Source of the DNA: Nitrosomonadales bacterium
GTDB taxonomy: Bacteria; Pseudomonadota; Gammaproteobacteria; Burkholderiales; Gallionellaceae
DNA length: 41,424 bases
NCBI GenBank assembly: GCA_016197305.1
Contig: JACPVZ010000071.1
Coordinates: 1 to 41,424, forward strand
Direction: 5' to 3'
Below are positions 8,176-16,800 of the stretch, one piece after another. How positions within the stretch are numbered: the stretch's first letter is position 1; each line of letters starts with the position of its first letter. The translations under genes and the position numbers were made by a program. The notes under the pieces are model-generated. The model made no database searches, had not been told where the DNA came from, and worked only from the letters and a program-made list of their open reading frames with translations.

Positions 8176-9414
8176 GTGGCGGTATTTTCCTACAAGGGGC
8201 GCAACACGCGTGGTGATCTGGTCGAGGGCACTCTGGATGGGGACGACAGCAGCGCGATTGCCGACCAGTTGATGAACATCAGCATCACGCCGATTGAAAT
8301 CAAGCTGTTTACCGGGCGTCGCAAGAGCGATTCAAAGCAGTCCGACTGGCTCAAGCGCATGTTTACCGAAAAACCGGTCACGCCTATGGACGTGATGCTG
8401 TTCAGCCGCCAGATGTATACACTGCTCAAGGCAGGCGTGCCCATCATGCGCGCCTTGGCCGGTTTGCAGGAGTCCACGCAGAACCCGGTGTTTTCCGCGG
8501 TGTTGCAGGAGCTGCGCGAGAGCCTGGACAGCGGGCGTGAGCTTAGCGCCGCGATGCGCCGCCATCCCAAGGTGTTTTCCCCGTTCTATGTCAGCATGGT
8601 GCAGGTCGGTGAGATGACCGGCATGCTGGATTCCACGTTCATGCGCCTGTTCGAGTATCTGGAATTCGAACGCGATATGCGCGAACGAATACGTACTGCG
8701 CTGCGCTATCCCAGCTTCGTGATTGCCGCGATGGCGGTCGCGATCGTTGTCATCAACCTGTTCGTGATCCCGTCCTTTGCCAAGGTATATGCCGGTTTCC
8801 ATGCGGAATTGCCGATGTTGACCAGGTTGCTGATGGGGTTCTCGGCCTTCATGGTCAACTACTGGCTGGTGATGCTGGCGATGCTGGCCGGTGCAGGATA
8901 CGGGTTCCGTTTCTATATCAACACGGTTGCAGGCCGTTACAAATGGGATCGCTATAAATTCAAACTGCCCATCGTCGGCAGTATCATCCTCAAGGGCACG
9001 CTGTCCCGTTTCGCGCGCAGCCTGGCGCTGTCATTCAAGAGCGGCATGCCGATCCTGCAGGCGATGAATGTGGTCGCGATGGTGGTGGATAACGAGTTCA
9101 TGCGCGGACGGGTCGAGCAGATGCGCGACGGGATAGAGCGCGGCGAAAGCATCCTGCGCACCGCCCATGCGACAGGCGTATTCACACCTATCGTGCTGCA
9201 GATGATCGCCGTCGGCGAAGAGACCGGCGACATGGACGGCATGATGCAGGAGGTGGCCGACATGTACGAGCGCGAAGTCAAATACGAGGTTGCGACGCTC
9301 AGCACCAAGATCGAACCCATCCTGATCGTGACGCTGGGCATCATGGTGTTGATCCTGGCGCTGGGGGTGTTCCTGCCGATGTGGGATCTCGGCAAGGCCG
9401 CGATGCATCGATGA
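8176..9414 (+). CDS. mshG: MSHA inner-membrane platform protein MshG
   Basis: A 412-residue GspF/PilC family protein. It has two T2SSF domains (first around VMLFSRQMYTLLKAGVPIM, second around FARSLALSFKSGMPILQA), each followed by membrane helices, and the C-terminal EPILIVTLGIMVLILALGVFLPMW. It is the platform that couples the MshE motor to pilin insertion. I chose the GTG at 8176, two bases after the mshE stop, because AGAGGA lies just upstream and VAVFSYKGRN matches family N-termini. The frame is open further upstream inside mshE, but those residues resemble nothing. The stop overlaps the ATG of the next prepilin gene (ATGA). Confidence 0.93.
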   Translation: MAVFSYKGRNTRGDLVEGTLDGDDSSAIADQLMNISITPIEIKLFTGRRKSDSKQSDWLKRMFTEKPVTPMDVMLFSRQMYTLLKAGVPIMRALAGLQESTQNPVFSAVLQELRESLDSGRELSAAMRRHPKVFSPFYVSMVQVGEMTGMLDSTFMRLFEYLEFERDMRERIRTALRYPSFVIAAMAVAIVVINLFVIPSFAKVYAGFHAELPMLTRLLMGFSAFMVNYWLVMLAMLAGAGYGFRFYINTVAGRYKWDRYKFKLPIVGSIILKGTLSRFARSLALSFKSGMPILQAMNVVAMVVDNEFMRGRVEQMRDGIERGESILRTAHATGVFTPIVLQMIAVGEETGDMDGMMQEVADMYEREVKYEVATLSTKIEPILIVTLGIMVLILALGVFLPMWDLGKAAMHR

Positions 9415-9464
9415 AGCCCGGAGCAATGATGAAGCCCGGGGCAATGATGAAGCCCGGGGCAATG
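9411..9464 (+). repeat. Three tandem 18-base units at a prepilin start
   Basis: Units at 9411-9428, 9429-9446 and 9447-9464 each read ATGAAGCCCGGRGCAATG and encode MKPGAM. The second and third are identical; the first differs by one base. Each begins and ends with an in-frame ATG, so the leader peptide of the prepilin has several possible starts. Confidence 0.95.
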
Positions 9465-9977
9465 GGGGGCGAGCGCGGTTTTACCCTGATCGAGCTGATT
9501 GTGGTTACAATCATTGTCGTCATCGTGATGGGCGTGATGCTGAACCGCTTCACCTATTATCAGGAGCAGGCCGAGAAGGCCGCGATGGAGAATGTGGCGG
9601 GCGCATTGCAAAGCGCGCTGACGCTGCAAGTCGGGCGGGTGCTGACGCGCGGCAAGAGGTCCGACCTGGCTGCGCTGGCCGAGGACAATCCGATGAACTG
9701 GCTGCAGCAGAAGCCTCACAACTATGCCGGCGAGTTTTATGCGCTCACGCCTCGGGCGGTGGATTCGGGCAATTGGGTGTTCGATCTCAAGTCGCGGGAG
9801 CTGGTGTACATTTTGCACAACAGCAAGTATTTCAAGCCGGGCAAGGAGGGTTACAAATGGATACGCTTTCATGTGGTGGTCAGCTATGAAGCTTCGAATC
9901 TGCCCTCGTTGCGCGACGAACCTGCCCAGTTTACCGGCGCGCTGTTCCAGCCGGTCGAGCCATACAGCTGGTTCTGA
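9411..9977 (+). CDS. MshF-like minor prepilin
   Basis: A type IV prepilin with the class III-type cleavage site ERG/FTLIELIVVTIIVVIVM: Gly at -1, Phe at +1, Glu at +5. The globular part is about 165 residues. The gene follows mshG with a 4-base overlap, the position of mshF in known MSHA loci; similarity to MshF is by position and general shape. The start is ambiguous. Starts at 9411, 9429 and 9447 give leaders of 23, 17 and 11 residues, and 9462 gives 6. GGAG at 9420-9423 lies 5 bases before the ATG at 9429, so that start may be the best used. It would be cut by a prepilin peptidase not encoded here and placed in the pilus tip or base. Confidence 0.8.
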   Translation: MKPGAMMKPGAMMKPGAMGGERGFTLIELIVVTIIVVIVMGVMLNRFTYYQEQAEKAAMENVAGALQSALTLQVGRVLTRGKRSDLAALAEDNPMNWLQQKPHNYAGEFYALTPRAVDSGNWVFDLKSRELVYILHNSKYFKPGKEGYKWIRFHVVVSYEASNLPSLRDEPAQFTGALFQPVEPYSWF

Positions 9978-9985
9978 TAGAAGCC

Positions 9986-10597
9986 ATGTTTACTGACCTG
10001 GTCGATCTGTTGCTGTGGCGCGCGCTGGCGACTTTCCTGCTGGTTGTTTCCGGTGCAGGCGCGGCGCTGGCGCTGGTGCTGATCTTCAGGCCGCACTGGC
10101 TGGAACCGATCAATCGTATCGCCAACCGCTGGATCTCCACGCGCCATCTGACCCAGTTCCTGGATCGCAGCTTCAGCATCGAATCCTGGTGCTACCGTTA
10201 CCATCGTCCGTTGGGGATCGCGGTGATGCTGGGAGCCGGTTATATCCTCGGTTATTTCGGCCTGTGGTTCGACAGGAGCGCCGCATTGCAGCACTGGGCG
10301 CGCCTGATGCACCGCGCGCTGCTGGAGGCGTTGCTGGACGCGATGGTGCTCAGTGCCTTGGCCGGCGCTGCGGTGGCGCTCGCGGTGGGCGCGTTTTTAT
10401 GGCTACGCCCCAGCATGTTGCGCGACATGGAGGTCCAGGCCAATCGCTGGGTGTCTTCGCGCCGCGCGACCAAACCGCTGGAAATCCCGCGCGATCAGGC
10501 AGAGCGTTTTGTTGTTCAGCATGCGCACCGCATAGGCTGGCTGCTGCTGCTTGCAAGTATCTACCTGTTTTTTATCGTATTCCGCCTGTCGCTGTAG
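9986..10597 (+). CDS. Internally duplicated four-helix membrane protein, function unknown
   Basis: A 203-residue protein I do not recognise. Four hydrophobic segments lie at about 13-34, 76-94, 118-139 and 183-200. The two halves are homologous: RPHWLEPINRIANRWISTR (35-53) aligns with RPSMLRDMEVQANRWVSSR (141-159), offset 106 residues. In each half a helix is followed by an RP motif, an ANRW(I/V)S(T/S)R amphipathic loop and a second helix. The gene begins 8 bases after the mshF-like stop and ends 160 bases before mshA, inside the pilus locus and in the same orientation. That suggests co-expression with mshE-G-F. It has no catalytic-looking residues and no prepilin site. It is not one of the classical msh genes I know. 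A helper of pilus assembly or envelope insertion is only a guess. Confidence 0.75.
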   Translation: MFTDLVDLLLWRALATFLLVVSGAGAALALVLIFRPHWLEPINRIANRWISTRHLTQFLDRSFSIESWCYRYHRPLGIAVMLGAGYILGYFGLWFDRSAALQHWARLMHRALLEALLDAMVLSALAGAAVALAVGAFLWLRPSMLRDMEVQANRWVSSRRATKPLEIPRDQAERFVVQHAHRIGWLLLLASIYLFFIVFRLSL

Positions 10598-10630
10598 GGT
10601 GACCGTCGGTCGGTTAATGGTTGGGCAAGG

Positions 10631-10659
10631 TTGCAGCTGTTTAAGAGTTTGCTTATAGT
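10631..10659 (+). promoter_or_regulatory. Candidate sigma-70 promoter of mshA
   Basis: TTGCAG (10631-10636) and TATAGT (10654-10659) with a 17-base spacer lie about 100 bases before the mshA ATG. The -10 matches five of six consensus bases; the -35 is weaker. A separate promoter makes sense because mshA is the major pilin and has its own terminator. I looked for a sigma-54 -24/-12 element and found none. Confidence 0.4.
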
Positions 10660-10757
10660 GCAAACGTGCGGTCAAATTTTGCTGCGGCAAGAGCTGGTCA
10701 GGCACGGTGAGTGGCTGAATTAAAGAGGTTGCGGCCTCAAACTTTTAGGAGATAAAA

Positions 10758-11216
10758 ATGAAACATCAACAATCTGGTTTTACCCTGATCGAACTGATCA
10801 TGGTGATTGTGATTCTGGGCATCTTGGCAGCGACCGCGTTGCCGAAATTTGTGGATTTGCGTTCGGATGCAAATCGGGCCGCAGCTAATGCGATTGCGGG
10901 CTCTTTGAGTGCCGCAAGCGCTATCAACTCTGGTGGTTGCGCGCTATCGAGTAACGCGGCAGTCGCTGGGAAGTGCGTGCCCCTATCGGCTGCGACTGCG
11001 ACCTGTGCCAGCATTGGTGCGCTGACACAGCCAGCTACTAACTTTACAGTTGGGGCGACTTTGCCAGCAGCAACTGTACAGGGTACTTTGTACATCGTCG
11101 CTGCGGCCGCACCGGCTCTTACCACTGCCGGCACAACATGCAATTTCGTTTATGGCGATGGATCGGCAACTGGAATTACGGGCTTGTCGTTTGTCGGCCA
11201 CGCGACTGGTGCTTAA
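10758..11216 (+). CDS. mshA: MSHA major pilin MshA
   Basis: A 152-residue prepilin with a 7-residue leader ending in Gly, then FTLIELIMVIVILGILAATALPKFVDL, the typical hydrophobic N-terminal helix of MshA. The body is small and rich in Ala, Thr and Ser, with four cysteines (near residues 56, 67, 77 and 126) that can form disulfides in the globular domain. AGGAG at 10747-10751 gives a strong ribosome site 6 bases from the ATG. A classic intrinsic terminator follows at 11269-11296, so it can be made as an abundant single-gene transcript. Position between the motor block and mshCDOPQ is canonical. After peptidase cleavage it polymerises into the pilus fibre. Confidence 0.9.
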   Translation: MKHQQSGFTLIELIMVIVILGILAATALPKFVDLRSDANRAAANAIAGSLSAASAINSGGCALSSNAAVAGKCVPLSAATATCASIGALTQPATNFTVGATLPAATVQGTLYIVAAAAPALTTAGTTCNFVYGDGSATGITGLSFVGHATGA

Positions 11217-11268
11217 GTTCAGGAAATGTGAACTGACGACTGATTTACACCAAGTGCTGTAAACCAAC

Positions 11269-11296
11269 AAGGGAGGCTTCGGCCTCCCTTGTTTTT
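11269..11296 (+). terminator. Rho-independent terminator after mshA
   Basis: A perfect 9-base stem AAGGGAGGC / GCCTCCCTT (11269-11277, 11282-11290) closes a stable TTCG tetraloop and is followed by GTTTTT. This is a textbook intrinsic terminator, 53 bases past the mshA stop. Confidence 0.93.
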
Positions 11297-11365
11297 CATT
11301 CGTCATGTCCCTGTTTTGTTACACTGCTCGCTAATGTCAATTCAGTTACAGAAGGTCTATAGGGC

Positions 11366-11905
11366 ATGCGTTTGAGTTCCGGCCAAATCAAAGCAAACAA
11401 GCGGGATTGTAAGTGCTCTGTGCAGGATGAATCGTGGCCGTGCAGTTTTCGCATAGTCGTCAATCAGCGCGGCTTCACATTGGTCGAGCTGATCATGACG
11501 ATGGTCATCATTGGCATTCTCGCCGCGGTGGTTGCGCCGCGCTTCTTCGATAACAACGTGTTCCAGTCGCGCGGTTTTTCCGATCAGGTGCAGGCGTCGT
11601 TGCGCTATGCGCAGAAAATCGCAATCGCGCAGCATCGCTTCGTGTGCGTCGCATTTTCCGGCACCAGCATCACGCTGAGCACGGGTGCGACCACCGCCTG
11701 CGGCACGCCGCTGGCCTCGCCGTCGGGCGATCCCGGCTATGTGGTCAATGCCCCCTCGGGTGTAGCCTTTACCGCGCTGCCGACGAACTTCAGTTTCGAT
11801 GCGCTGGGCAGGCCCAACCCCAATGCTGTGCAAACCCTGGCGATTGCCGGGGCAGCCAATTCCATCACGATAGAGGCAGAGACCGGCTATGTGCATTCGC
11901 CATAA
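11366..11905 (+). CDS. mshC: MSHA minor prepilin MshC
   Basis: A prepilin with the cleavage motif QRG/FTLVELIMTMVIIGILAAVVAPRFF and a GspH-like body. The sequence NNVFQSRGFSDQVQASLRYAQKIAIAQHRFVCV is characteristic of MshC. Starting at the only in-frame ATG (11366) gives a 36-residue leader, unusually long for this class. A GTG at 11420 would give an 18-residue leader but has no clear ribosome site. The protein is 179 residues from the ATG. Its end overlaps mshD by 17 bases. It begins the minor-pilin run C-D-O-P that follows the mshA terminator, so a promoter should lie in 11297-11365, though I see no convincing one. Confidence 0.88.
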   Translation: MRLSSGQIKANKRDCKCSVQDESWPCSFRIVVNQRGFTLVELIMTMVIIGILAAVVAPRFFDNNVFQSRGFSDQVQASLRYAQKIAIAQHRFVCVAFSGTSITLSTGATTACGTPLASPSGDPGYVVNAPSGVAFTALPTNFSFDALGRPNPNAVQTLAIAGAANSITIEAETGYVHSP

Positions 11906-12464
11906 GCAGCGCGGCATCAGCCTGATCGAGCTGATCATGTTCATCGTGATCGTCAGCGTCGCGCTGGCAGGCATCCTGCTGGTGATGAACAAGACCACAC
12001 AGGGCAGCGCCGATCCCATCGTGCACAAGCAGGCGCTGGCCATCGCCGAATCGTTGCTGGAAGAAATCGAGCTGATGCCGTTCACCTATTGCGATCCTAA
12101 CGATGCGAACGCCCAGACGGCGCTGGCCCCCGCCGGAGCATGTGCGGTCGCGGCCAACGAGGAGAGCACCGTGATCGGTCCGGAGGCGGGCGAAGCGCGT
12201 TTGAATCCGGTTACGCCATTCGATAACGTCAGCGATTACCATGGGTTCGGCATGGCATCGGGCGCGATCCTGGACATCACCGGATTGAACACCGGCTTGA
12301 GCGGCTACACCCTGCAGCCTATCGTAGTCACGCCTGTCGCGACGCTGCCGAATGTTGCGACGAACGATGCCTTGCTGATCACCGTCACCGTGGTGGGCCC
12401 GGACAACCTGCCGGTCGTGGTCGAGGGCATACGCACCCGCTATGCGCCGAGGGCGACGCCATGA
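11889..12464 (+). CDS. mshD: MSHA minor prepilin MshD
   Basis: A 191-residue prepilin with leader MCIRHKQRG, then ISLIELIMFIVIVSVALAGILLVMN. Isoleucine rather than phenylalanine at +1 is allowed in this family. The next stretch, SADPIVHKQALAIAESLLEEI and ELMPFTYCDPNDANA, is a strong MshD hallmark. It overlaps both mshC (17 bases) and mshO (4 bases), so translation is probably coupled. It acts with MshC, O and P in the pilus-initiating minor pilin complex (family inference). Confidence 0.9.
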   Translation: MCIRHKQRGISLIELIMFIVIVSVALAGILLVMNKTTQGSADPIVHKQALAIAESLLEEIELMPFTYCDPNDANAQTALAPAGACAVAANEESTVIGPEAGEARLNPVTPFDNVSDYHGFGMASGAILDITGLNTGLSGYTLQPIVVTPVATLPNVATNDALLITVTVVGPDNLPVVVEGIRTRYAPRATP

Positions 12465-13336
12465 TGCCGTTGCCGACACAAAGAGGCTTCACGCTGGTCG
12501 AGATGATCCTGGTGATCGTGATCACCGGCATCATCGGCGGCATCGTCGCGGTGTTCCTCAAGGCGCCGATGCAGCAATATGTCGATGTGGCGCGCCGTGC
12601 CGACATGACCGACATCGCCGATACCGCGCTGCGCCGCATTTCGCGCGACCTGCGTCTGGCGTTGCCGAACAGTGTGCGCAGGGCAGGTGTGTGCGACGGG
12701 GTGTCGCCCTGTTTCATTGAATTCCTGCCGACCGGTTCGCCGAGCTGTGCCACCAATACCGTCTGCCTGGGCGGCGGGCGTTACCGCGCAGGGCCGGGCG
12801 GAACCAACGACGAGTTGAGCTTTGCGGTCGCGGATAGCAGCTTTGAGGTGCTGGGGACGATGCCCACGATGGTGGCGGGCGACCAGATCGTGGTATACAA
12901 CCTGGGCACGACCGGGGCCGATGCCTACGTGGGCAACAACCGCACCGCCGTTTCAGCCGCACCCGCAGGAAGCATCGTGAGCATTGCGCCCAAGCTGTTT
13001 CCGTTCGATTCGCCGGGCCACCGTTTCCATGTGGTTTCGACGCCGGTCACCTATGCCTGCGACGGCGCGGGGACGCTGTGGCGTTATTGGGGTTATGCGA
13101 TACAGGATGTGCAAACCAAGACCGATACCATCGCCAAGCTGGATGCGCTGGTGTTGCCGGCGACGACCACCAGGGGCAAGGCAAGAATGGCCGGCAATGT
13201 CGGCAGTTGCCGCTTCACTTACGACAACAATGTGGTGGCACAGCGCTCCGGTCTGGTCACGATGCACCTGGGCATCACCGAGCAGGGTGAGACGGCCACG
13301 CTGTACAGCGCCGCGCATGTGAGCAATCAGCCATGA
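12461..13336 (+). CDS. mshO: MSHA minor prepilin MshO
   Basis: A 291-residue protein, the largest of the minor prepilins here, as usual for MshO/GspJ-like subunits. The leader ends TQRG, then FTLVEMILVIVITGIIGGIVAVFL. The following MQQYVDVARRADMTDIADTALRRISRDLRLALPNSVR is typical of MshO. Two in-frame ATGs (12461, 12464) are both possible; the first overlaps the mshD stop. The large beta-rich C-terminal part has several cysteines. The stop region overlaps mshP by 4 bases. Confidence 0.92.
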   Translation: MMPLPTQRGFTLVEMILVIVITGIIGGIVAVFLKAPMQQYVDVARRADMTDIADTALRRISRDLRLALPNSVRRAGVCDGVSPCFIEFLPTGSPSCATNTVCLGGGRYRAGPGGTNDELSFAVADSSFEVLGTMPTMVAGDQIVVYNLGTTGADAYVGNNRTAVSAAPAGSIVSIAPKLFPFDSPGHRFHVVSTPVTYACDGAGTLWRYWGYAIQDVQTKTDTIAKLDALVLPATTTRGKARMAGNVGSCRFTYDNNVVAQRSGLVTMHLGITEQGETATLYSAAHVSNQP

Positions 13337-13770
13337 AGACAATGCGCAAAATTCAACGGGGTTTCAGCCTGATTTCGGCGATCTTCCTGCTGGTGGTGAT
13401 CGCCGCACTCGGGACTTTCGCGGTGACGCTGTCCACCACGCAGCAGCAGAGCGCCGCGCTGGACGTGCTGGGCGCGCGTGCCTACCAGGCTTCGCGCGTC
13501 GGCATCGAATGGGGGGCATATCAGGTGTTGCCGGCTTCTGCTGCGGCCTTTGCATCGACCTGCCGTACTGCGGGTAGCCATAGTCAGATATTGAGCGGTC
13601 TGCCGAACTCGCTGGCCGGTTTTACTGTCACAGTGCAATGCAACGCCAGTTCGCATGTCGAGGCGACCAGCACGCTGTGGGTGTACAACCTGACCTCGAC
13701 TGCGGCACAGGGGGTGGTGGCAAACCCTGATTATGTCGAGCGGCAGATGGCGGTGACGATCGCGCAATAA
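13333..13770 (+). CDS. mshP: MSHA minor pilin-like protein MshP
   Basis: A 145-residue protein with leader MKTMRKIQRG and hydrophobic helix FSLISAIFLLVVIAALGTFAV. The position normally holding Glu at +5 is Ser here (FSLIS). Lack of Glu5 is known for MshP/GspK-PilX-like minor pilins, which can sit at the pilus tip. The TLSTTQQQSAALDVLGARAYQASRVGIEWGAYQ segment is typical of MshP. It is followed by mshQ after 43 bases. Confidence 0.88.
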   Translation: MKTMRKIQRGFSLISAIFLLVVIAALGTFAVTLSTTQQQSAALDVLGARAYQASRVGIEWGAYQVLPASAAAFASTCRTAGSHSQILSGLPNSLAGFTVTVQCNASSHVEATSTLWVYNLTSTAAQGVVANPDYVERQMAVTIAQ

Positions 13771-13813
13771 CCTCTGCGGTTGGTGGTCATGTGTTTTAAC
13801 AGGAGTCATTGCA

Positions 13814-16800
13814 ATGAAACTTTTCACGATACGTGCTGCTCATGTTCTGGTTTTTCTCTGCATGGCAATGTTTGCGCAAGGTGCTGCGGCATTGTGTATC
13901 AGCACCGCGGTAAACAAGGACTGGAAAGACAATATCTGGACCGCAACGGCGCCGGATACCAACGCGACCTGCAACACCGGTTCAGGTCCGGCTGCAGGCA
14001 GCAGCGTCGTGATCGCGAGTGGCAGCAACATCCTGGTGGATACCAATACGTTGACGGTGGCCAACGTGACCATCAATTCGGGCGGCACCTTGCAAGGTAA
14101 AGTCAACAACACGCTCAGCCTGACCGGCAATCTGACCAATGGCGGAGGCACATTTACTGCGGGTAGCGGCACGGTCGCGCTGGTGGGTTCGACAACGCAA
14201 ACCATCAGTGGAACATTTGCATTTTCCAATCTGACGTTGTCCAACCCGGCGGGAGTGACGATTTCAGGAACGGTTTCCGTCACAGGTGCTTTTACCCCGG
14301 GAACGACGCCTGTCACTGTACTGGCCGGTTCTACGCTGACGATTAATGGTGTGCTTTATACCGGCCCGTGCAGCGGGATTTACGGGGCAGGTTATTGCAC
14401 GGCGCCTTCAGTGACGGCGATCAATACCGCGAGCGGCAATCCCACTGCTGCAGCGAGCGTTTCCTGGACGGTCACTTTCAATACCAGTGTGGCCGGTTTA
14501 AACAGCGGCAATTTCACGCTGGTCAGCACCGGGTTGGGTGGGGCTCCGGCGATTACCTCGGTCGCGGGCAGCGGCGCAACCTGGACAGTTACCGCAAGCA
14601 CCGGAACGGGGACTGGCACACTGGGTTTGAACATGACCAGCAGCACCGGCGTGACCCCGGCAGTAACCGGTTTGCCGTTCACCGGGCAGGTGTATTCAGT
14701 CAGGCCGCCTACGCCGGTGACGTATTATCACGACACAACAGCGGGCATGGCGATAGGATTCGACGGTGCGACGAATGTGGTGTCGGGCACCAATGTGACC
14801 ATCCCGCCTGTCATCACGGCATCATTGGTCAAAACCAGCGCCTGTACCGGCAATGCCCGGTCGGCTAATCACCCGACCGGGACATATACGCAATCGCGAT
14901 GGTATCTCAACGCCAATTACGCGGTCGATACGAGTATCGGCGCAAACCCTGCAGGTAGCGCACGCCTGCGGGGCGGGGCAGCTACCGATACGGTCATCGT
15001 GCGTCTCTATGACTACGATCCCGTGTCGGGAGCAAAGCTGCTGATCGGTTCCAGCGCCCCGATCACGCTGACTACATTCAATACAACGACTAGCTATCCC
15101 TATACGATCAGCAGCCCTGTCTATACTGTGGTCGCCGGTCATCGCCTGATGCTGCAATACGATTTCAATCAGCCTGTCGCGACCTATAACGCGCGTGTCT
15201 ATTGTTCTGCGACTGGTGCTTATATCACGGTGATTGAAACACCCACGGTTGCAGTTGCCGTCGATCACTATGAGTTGTCCTTGCCGACGGCCAGCCTTGC
15301 CTGCCTGCCCAGCACGGTGACGGTCACGGCTTGTAAAGACAGCAGCAGCCCCTGCACCAACAAGTCTCCGGATGTCAGCGGCAAGACCGCCACGCTGGCA
15401 ACCAATGCCGGGATGCTGGCTGCTGCCACCGTGACTTTCAATGCTGCGGGTGTGGCCAGCACTACATTGAGCTATCCCGCTGCCGTTGACGGGGCGGCGG
15501 TGTCGGTGAGTCTCTTCGGCGAGCAGGCTGCTGCGGTCAATCTGCGCAAATGTTGTCCCGACGGGGCAAGTTGCGCGGTTGCGAACAGTTGCTCCACGAC
15601 CTTCAACACGGCCGGTTTCCTGTTCTCCGCGGCGGCAAACGGCGCAGCGGCAACCATCCCCAGCCAGATCGCGGGCACGTCTTCGGCCACCTATTACCTG
15701 CGGGCAGTGAAGACGAACACTGCGACGATGGCTTGCCAGTCCGCGTTGGCGGGTGCGCAGACGGTCAACTTTGCCTATGAGTGTATCGACCCCACCACTT
15801 GCTACGCGGCCAACCTGATGAGCGTGAACGGGGGGGCGGCAACCACGATCGCACGCAACAACAACGGCAGCGTGGCAAGTTACACCGGGGTCAACATGAC
15901 TTTCGATGCGAACGGCAATGCACCCTTCACGTTCAACTATGGCGACGTGGGGCAGGTGAAGCTGCATGCCAGCAAGGCGGCCGGCGGGGCATTGCTGTCT
16001 GCGCTGACGGGTTCTACCAATGCTTTTGTGACCGCGCCCGGCGGCTTCGTATTGTCCGGCATCAGTCAGACGGCGGCGCCGAATCTGGCGAATCCCGCCG
16101 CTGCGAATGCGGCCGGTGCAAAATTCGTCAAGGCCGGGGAAGCGTTTTCCGTTACCGCTACGGCGGTGACTTCGACCGGGAGCGTCGCCTATAACTACGG
16201 CAGGGAGAATAGCCCGGAAAGCGTCAGGCTGACGCCTGCGCTGGTCGCCGGATTGGGTTTGACCAACAATCCGGCGGTGAGCGGGGCTTTCGGCGCTTTC
16301 GGGAAAAATTGCAGCGGTGTGGCCGATCCCGCCTGGACAGGCATGGCTTGCGGAACGGCATTCGCATGGAACGAGGTGGGTATCATCAAATTGACGCCGG
16401 GTGTGGCGGATGGCAATTATCTCGGCGCGGGTGATGTCGTGGGCACCCAAACCGGCAACGTCGGGCGATTCTATGCGGCAAAATTCGCGCTGTCGGGTGG
16501 CGCAATCGCCAACCGTACCGCGCTTTCAGGCTGCACCGTGCCGGCGGGTTGCGGTACGTTTACCTATATCGGCGAACCGATGAGCGCGGTATTTTCACTG
16601 ATTGCCAAGGCGGCAGACGGGACGACCACATTGCAGAATTATGCGGCCGCGAATCAGTTTGCCAAACTGGACCCGCTCGCGGCGGTGACGTCCGGAACGG
16701 GCGGCCCGCTTGTGATCGGTGCGGTGGACAGTTCTGCTGCGCGGACGCCGTTCCCGCCCTGTGGGGGGGGGCCGGTTCATCCTTGTCTGACTGCTGCGCA

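Noticed and set aside
10680-10757. Sigma-54 promoter before mshA
   Set aside because: GGCAC occurs at about 10701 but no GC/TTGC element is found at the required spacing; the sigma-70-like pair further upstream fits better.
14822-16450. 542-codon antisense open frame inside mshQ
   Set aside because: Arg/His-rich shadow of the mshQ coding frame; no start signal or recognisable domain.
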